The position numbers and the translations under genes were made by a program. Below the pieces are notes generated by a model that ran no database searches, was not told where the DNA came from, and saw only the letters and a list, made by a program, of their open reading frames with translations. DNA of 64,000 nucleotides, taken from positions 124,001 to 188,000 of the forward strand of contig JADKJU010000005.1 in the NCBI GenBank assembly GCA_016720855.1, written 5' to 3'. Of the stretch, positions 60,247 to 64,000 are shown in pieces (within the stretch, counting starts at the first letter, position 1; each line of letters starts with the position of its first letter). This DNA is from Betaproteobacteria bacterium (GTDB lineage Bacteria; Pseudomonadota; Gammaproteobacteria; Burkholderiales; Usitatibacteraceae).

Positions 60247-61263
60247 TCAGTTGCGACTCTGGTCGACGAGCTTGTTCTTCCTGATCCAGGGCATCATCGC
60301 CCGGAGCTTCTCGCCCACCTGCTCGATGGGGTGCTCCGCGAGCAGGCGCCGGCGCGCCTTGAGAGTCGGGGCCCCGGCCTGGTTCTCGAGGATGAAGTCG
60401 CGCGCGTAGCCGCCGCACTGGATATGGGCCAGCGCGTCCTTCATCGCCTGCTTCGCTTCGGGGCCGATGACTCTCGGGCCAGTCAGGTACTCGCCGAACT
60501 CCGCGTTGTTCGAGATCGAGTAGTTCATGTTGGCGATGCCGCCTTCGTAGATGAGGTCCACGATGAGCTTGGTCTCGTGGAGGCACTCGAAATAGGCCAT
60601 CTCCGGGGCGTAGCCCGCGTCCACCAGCGTCTCGTAGCCGGCCTTGATGAGTTCCACGATGCCGCCGCACAGGACGGCCTGCTCGCCGAACAGGTCGGTC
60701 TCGGTCTCCTCGCGGAAGTTTGTCTCGATTACTCCGCCGCGCGTGCCTCCGATCGCGCAGGCATAGGAAAGGGCGAGGTCCTTGGCCTTTCCCGAGGCAT
60801 CCTGGTGCACGGCGATGAGGGCCGGGACGCCCCCGCCCTGCGTGTATGTGGAGCGAACGAGGTGGCCGGGTCCCTTGGGCGCGATCATGATCACGTCCAG
60901 GTCGGCCCTCGGCTGCACTTGCCCGAAGTGGATATTGAACCCGTGCGCGAAGGCGAGCGCCGCGCCCTTCCTGATGTTGGGCTCGATCGACTCCTTCCAA
61001 ACCGCCGCGTGGTTCTCGTCGGGAAGCAGGATCATCACGAGGTCCGCACTCTTGACTGCGGCGCCGACGTCCTTCACTTCGAGCTTCGCCTTCTTCGCCT
61101 TGTCCCAGGAAGCGCCGCCCCTGCGCAGGCCCACCGTGACCTTCACGCCGGATTCCTGCAGATTCTGCGCGTGCGCGTGCCCCTGCGAGCCGTAGCCGAT
61201 GATCGTGACCTTCTTGCCCTTCACGAGGGAGAGGTCCGCGTCCTTGTCGTAGTACACCTTCAT
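60247..61263 (-). CDS. ilvC: Ketol-acid reductoisomerase
   Basis: A 338-aa class I KARI: Rossmann motif IIGYGSQGHAHAQNL, FAHGFNIHFGQVQP, and the metal-binding knotted C-terminal domain (AYFECLHETKLIVDLIYEGG). Second common step of isoleucine and valine synthesis. Confidence 0.98.
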   Translation of the reverse strand: MKVYYDKDADLSLVKGKKVTIIGYGSQGHAHAQNLQESGVKVTVGLRRGGASWDKAKKAKLEVKDVGAAVKSADLVMILLPDENHAAVWKESIEPNIRKGAALAFAHGFNIHFGQVQPRADLDVIMIAPKGPGHLVRSTYTQGGGVPALIAVHQDASGKAKDLALSYACAIGGTRGGVIETNFREETETDLFGEQAVLCGGIVELIKAGYETLVDAGYAPEMAYFECLHETKLIVDLIYEGGIANMNYSISNNAEFGEYLTGPRVIGPEAKQAMKDALAHIQCGGYARDFILENQAGAPTLKARRRLLAEHPIEQVGEKLRAMMPWIRKNKLVDQSRN

Positions 61264-61290
61264 GATCGTATCCTCGGATGTGCGTGAATT

Positions 61291-61782
61291 TCAGGCCTTG
61301 AGAACCCACTCGCCCCGGCCGATGCCGGAGACGCCGGTGCGGACGGTTTCCAGGATCGAGCTCCTGTCGAGCGCCTCCAGGAAGGCATCGAGCTTGTCGG
61401 TCGTGCCCGTGAGCTCGATGGTGTAGGACTTGTCGGTGACGTCGATGATGCGCCCGCGGAAGATGTCGGCGGTGCGCTTAGTCTCCTCGCGGTCCTTGCC
61501 GGAAGCGCGCACCTTCACGAGCATCAGCTCGCGCTCGAGGTGGCGGCCTTCCGAGAGGTCCACGACCTTCACCACGTCCACGAGCTTGTTCAGCTGCTTG
61601 GTGATCTGCTCGACGACCTCGTCGGAACCGGTGGTGACGATGGTCATGCGCGACATCGTCGCGTCCTCGGTGGGGGCAACGGTGAGCGACTCGATGTTGT
61701 AGCCGCGGGCCGAGAAAAGGCCTGCAACGCGCGAAAGCGCGCCCGCTTCGTTTTCGACGAGGATGGAGAGGATGTGGCGCAT
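61291..61782 (-). CDS. ilvH: Acetolactate synthase small (regulatory) subunit
   Basis: A 163-aa ACT-domain protein: RHILSILVENEAGALSRVAGLFSARGYNI, followed by the second ACT-like domain. Gives valine feedback to IlvB/I. Confidence 0.97.
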   Translation of the reverse strand: MRHILSILVENEAGALSRVAGLFSARGYNIESLTVAPTEDATMSRMTIVTTGSDEVVEQITKQLNKLVDVVKVVDLSEGRHLERELMLVKVRASGKDREETKRTADIFRGRIIDVTDKSYTIELTGTTDKLDAFLEALDRSSILETVRTGVSGIGRGEWVLKA

Positions 61783-61880
61783 GGCGAAGGGTCGGGAAGT
61801 AGGTGTATGGGTGCGGGGAGCGGACGGGACGGTCGCGCGCGGCAGGAGCGTTTCTCGCCCTTGCCCCGCGCGGCCCGGCC

Positions 61881-63629
61881 CTACAGGTCTTCGGCGAGGA
61901 TCATCTCGGAGATGCCCTTTCCGCCGGGCACCATCGGGAACACGTTTTCCGTCTGGTCCGTGATGATGTCGAGGAACACGAGGCGGTCCTTCATCTTGAA
62001 GGCCTCGCGAAGCGCCCCCTCGACGTCGCCGGGCTTTTCGATCTTCATCCCGACGTGGCCATAGGCTTCGGCGAGCTTCACGAAATCCGGCAGCGCGTCC
62101 ATGTAGGACTCGCTGTAGCGGTTGCCGTGGAAGAACTCCTGCCATTGCCGGACCATGCCCATGTAGCGGTTGTTCAGGTTCACGAGCTTCACCGGCAGGT
62201 GATACTGCTTGCAGGTGGACAGTTCCTGGATGCACATCTGGATGGAGGCCTCGCCGGTGACGCAGGCGACGTCGGCATCCGGGAAGGCGAGCTTCACGCC
62301 CATGGCGTAGGGCAGTCCGACGCCCATCGTTCCCAGGCCACCCGAATTGATCCAGCGCCGGGGCTTCTCGAAGCGGTAGAACTGCGCGGCCCACATCTGG
62401 TGCTGGCCGACGTCTGAAGTGATGTAGGCGTCGCCCTTCGTGACTTCCCACAGTTTCTCGATGACGAACTGCGGCTTGATGATCGTGGCCGCACGGTCGT
62501 ACTTGAGGCAATCCTTCGCGCGCCAGGTCGCGATCTGCCCCCACCAGGCGGCGAGAGCGGCCGCGTCGGGTTTGCTCTTTGCCGCCTTGAGGAGCGCCAG
62601 CAGTTCGTCCAGGACCTCCTTCACATGCCCCACGATCGGCACGTCCACGCGCACGCGCTTCGAAATCGACGACGGGTCCACGTCGATGTGGATGATTCTG
62701 CGGTTGGCGCTGCCCGCGGCGAAGTGGGCGGGGTTGCCGATCACGCGGTCGTCGAACCGGGCGCCCACGGCGAGCAGCACGTCGCAGTTCTGCATCGCCA
62801 TGTTGGCTTCCACCGTGCCGTGCATGCCGAGCATGCCGACGAACCGCTTGTCCGAAGCCGGGATCGCGCCCAGGCCCATGAGGGTGTTGGTGCAGGGATA
62901 GTCGAGAAGCCGCACCAGCTCCGTGACCTCCTTCGAGGCCTCGCCGAGGATCGCGCCGCCCCCCACGTAGATCATGGGCCGCTTGGCCTCCAGCAGCAGC
63001 TGCATCGCCTTCCTGATCTGGCCGGCGTGCCCTTTCGCGACCGGGCTGTAGGAGCGCAGCTGTACCGTGTCGGGGTAATGAAAGCGGGCGGATTGCTGCG
63101 ACACATCCTTCGGGATGTCCACCAGCACCGGACCGGGCCTGCCGGTGGTCGCGATGTGAAACGCCTTCTTGATGGTGACCGCCAGCTCGTTCACGTCCTT
63201 CACCAGGAAGTTGTGCTTCACGCAGGGGCGCGTGATCCCGACGGTGTCGCACTCCTGGAAGGCGTCCTCGCCGATGGCCCTCGTGGGCACCTGGCCGGAG
63301 ATGATCACCATCGGAATGGAGTCCATGTAGGCGGTCGCGATGCCCGTGACGGCATTCGTCACGCCGGGACCGCTGGTGACGAGGGCCACCCCGGGCCGGC
63401 CGGTGGCGCGCGCGTAGCCATCCGCCGCGTGAAGGGCCCCCTGCTCGTGCCGCACGAGGATGTGCTTCACCTTCTTCTGGTTGAACAGGGCGTCATAAAT
63501 GAACAGGACGGCCCCGCCGGGATAGCCGAACACGAACTCGACCCCTTCGTCCTGCAGGCAGCGGATGGCGATCTCGGCGCCCGTCAGGGTTTCACCAGTT
63601 TCCGCGAGCGGGGGGAGCTTGAGTTCCAT
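61881..63629 (-). CDS. ilvB: Acetolactate synthase large (catalytic) subunit
   Basis: A 582-aa thiamine-diphosphate enzyme: FGYPGGAVLFIYDALF with the catalytic Glu region RHEQGALHAADGYAR, and a C-terminal ThDP site (GLGTMGVGLPYAMG... NNRYMGMVRQWQ). It heads the ilvB-ilvH-ilvC-psd-pssA run. Starts at ATG 63629. Confidence 0.97.
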   Translation of the reverse strand: MELKLPPLAETGETLTGAEIAIRCLQDEGVEFVFGYPGGAVLFIYDALFNQKKVKHILVRHEQGALHAADGYARATGRPGVALVTSGPGVTNAVTGIATAYMDSIPMVIISGQVPTRAIGEDAFQECDTVGITRPCVKHNFLVKDVNELAVTIKKAFHIATTGRPGPVLVDIPKDVSQQSARFHYPDTVQLRSYSPVAKGHAGQIRKAMQLLLEAKRPMIYVGGGAILGEASKEVTELVRLLDYPCTNTLMGLGAIPASDKRFVGMLGMHGTVEANMAMQNCDVLLAVGARFDDRVIGNPAHFAAGSANRRIIHIDVDPSSISKRVRVDVPIVGHVKEVLDELLALLKAAKSKPDAAALAAWWGQIATWRAKDCLKYDRAATIIKPQFVIEKLWEVTKGDAYITSDVGQHQMWAAQFYRFEKPRRWINSGGLGTMGVGLPYAMGVKLAFPDADVACVTGEASIQMCIQELSTCKQYHLPVKLVNLNNRYMGMVRQWQEFFHGNRYSESYMDALPDFVKLAEAYGHVGMKIEKPGDVEGALREAFKMKDRLVFLDIITDQTENVFPMVPGGKGISEMILAEDL

Positions 63630-63669
63630 AAGGTCTTGTAAATCGTGAAGTTTTGAAAGGGAACCTAGA

Positions 63670-63698
63670 ACATTAGCGGGCAGGGGAGGATTGGTCAA
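63670..63698 (-). promoter_or_regulatory. ilvB operon promoter
   Basis: Minus strand -35 TTGACC (63693-63698), 17-base spacer, -10 TAATGT (63670-63675), about 40 bases before ilvB. No leader peptide is seen. Confidence 0.7.
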
Positions 63699-63779
63699 GC
63701 CGAATGGCGGGATAAACCGCTCGCGCCGGGGGGCGGGCAGGCCGCCCTCCTTTGCTATAGTCGCGGCGACGCGGGCCGA

Positions 63780-64000
63780 ATGCGCTCCCCACCCTGCCCG
63801 GGCGGGGCCCACTGCCCGCGGGAGGATCCCCTGGCTACGCAAAAAGAGCTGTCCGACTTCCTCGCCTCCGTGGAGCGACGCGCGTTCAAGCAAAGCGTGT
63901 TCTCGGTCCAGGACGACGAGGCAGCTCTCGACATCGTGCAGGAAGCGATGCTCAAGCTTGCGGAGAATTATTCGGCACGCCCTGCGGAGGAACTGCCGCT
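63780..64000 (+). CDS. RNA polymerase sigma factor, N-terminal part
   Basis: Cut by the window end. The product reads TQKELSDFLASVERRAFKQ and DDEAALDIVQEAMLKLAENY, the region 2 start of an RpoE-like sigma-70 factor. An ATG at 63780 is in frame but gives a Pro/Cys-rich odd extension; a CTG at 63831 has GGAGGA at ideal spacing and gives the expected N-terminus. An extended -10 TGCTATAGT lies at 63753-63761. Confidence 0.85.
   Translation, partial: MRSPPCPGGAHCPREDPLATQKELSDFLASVERRAFKQSVFSVQDDEAALDIVQEAMLKLAENYSARPAEELP

Overview
The window is a GC-rich stretch of chromosome from a sulfur-oxidising, probably autotrophic betaproteobacterium. The evidence for this is the oxidative-type dsrAB, aprMBA, a soeA-type sulfite dehydrogenase, fccAB and tusA-dsrE2 genes. 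The housekeeping order ilvB-ilvH-ilvC-psd-pssA-leuA and tolQRAB-pal-cpoB-queC next to ruvCAB-yebC is typical of Betaproteobacteria. No rRNA or CRISPR array is present.

Region 1 (1-23,900) is a sulfur-oxidation super-locus. On the left edge, dsrA and the start of dsrB run leftward. Opposite them runs a rightward set: a 73-aa protein, an orphan Cas6/Cmx6-like protein, a tandem TusA protein, an unknown protein and a TauD-like dioxygenase. A leftward tusA-dsrE2-fadL-like operon diverges from a five-gene rightward block of mostly unknown function: an HTH/2Fe-2S/FAD-reductase fusion, an S24-like protein, two small proteins and a 343-aa protein. A long leftward operon then carries soeA, tauE/safE, an SCP2-like periplasmic protein, a membrane protein, a DsrC-like protein lacking the two C-terminal cysteines, another membrane protein and an unknown. 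A phosphoesterase and the apr operon (aprM, aprB, aprA, an unknown, a SlyD-like isomerase, and a 52-aa ORF) follow, then a DUF599 protein and a ferritin-like protein.

Region 2 (24,387-29,717) is a small genomic island in the 3' end of a tRNA-Lys(CTT) gene, bounded by a 47-bp direct repeat. It holds a three-gene HATPase/STAS-like/membrane-protein module, a decayed IS3-family element, and a nucleotidyl cyclase whose N-terminus was apparently cut by that element. No integrase is visible.

Region 3 (29,800-64,000) is mostly core genome: tRNA-Lys genes, a YeeE/YedE sulfur transporter, queC, tol-pal, ruvCAB, yebC, a HerA-like ATPase, slmA, an ATP-grasp protein, cytochrome c4, fccAB, clpAS, a cold-shock gene, icd, rluE, mnmA, purB, a bactofilin, a ComEA-like protein, and the branched-chain amino-acid and phospholipid genes. 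leuA has a leucine-rich leader peptide; pssA carries a C-terminal ankyrin extension.

The main unexplained signal is regulatory. Five sulfur-gene promoters (dsrA, tusA/ferredoxin-reductase intergenic, aprM, yeeE, fccA) each have paired CCC-N3-5-GGG dyads, about two helical turns apart, directly upstream of the predicted -35 box. This suggests one shared activator of sulfur oxidation. All functions are read from sequence patterns and family knowledge; no database search was run.
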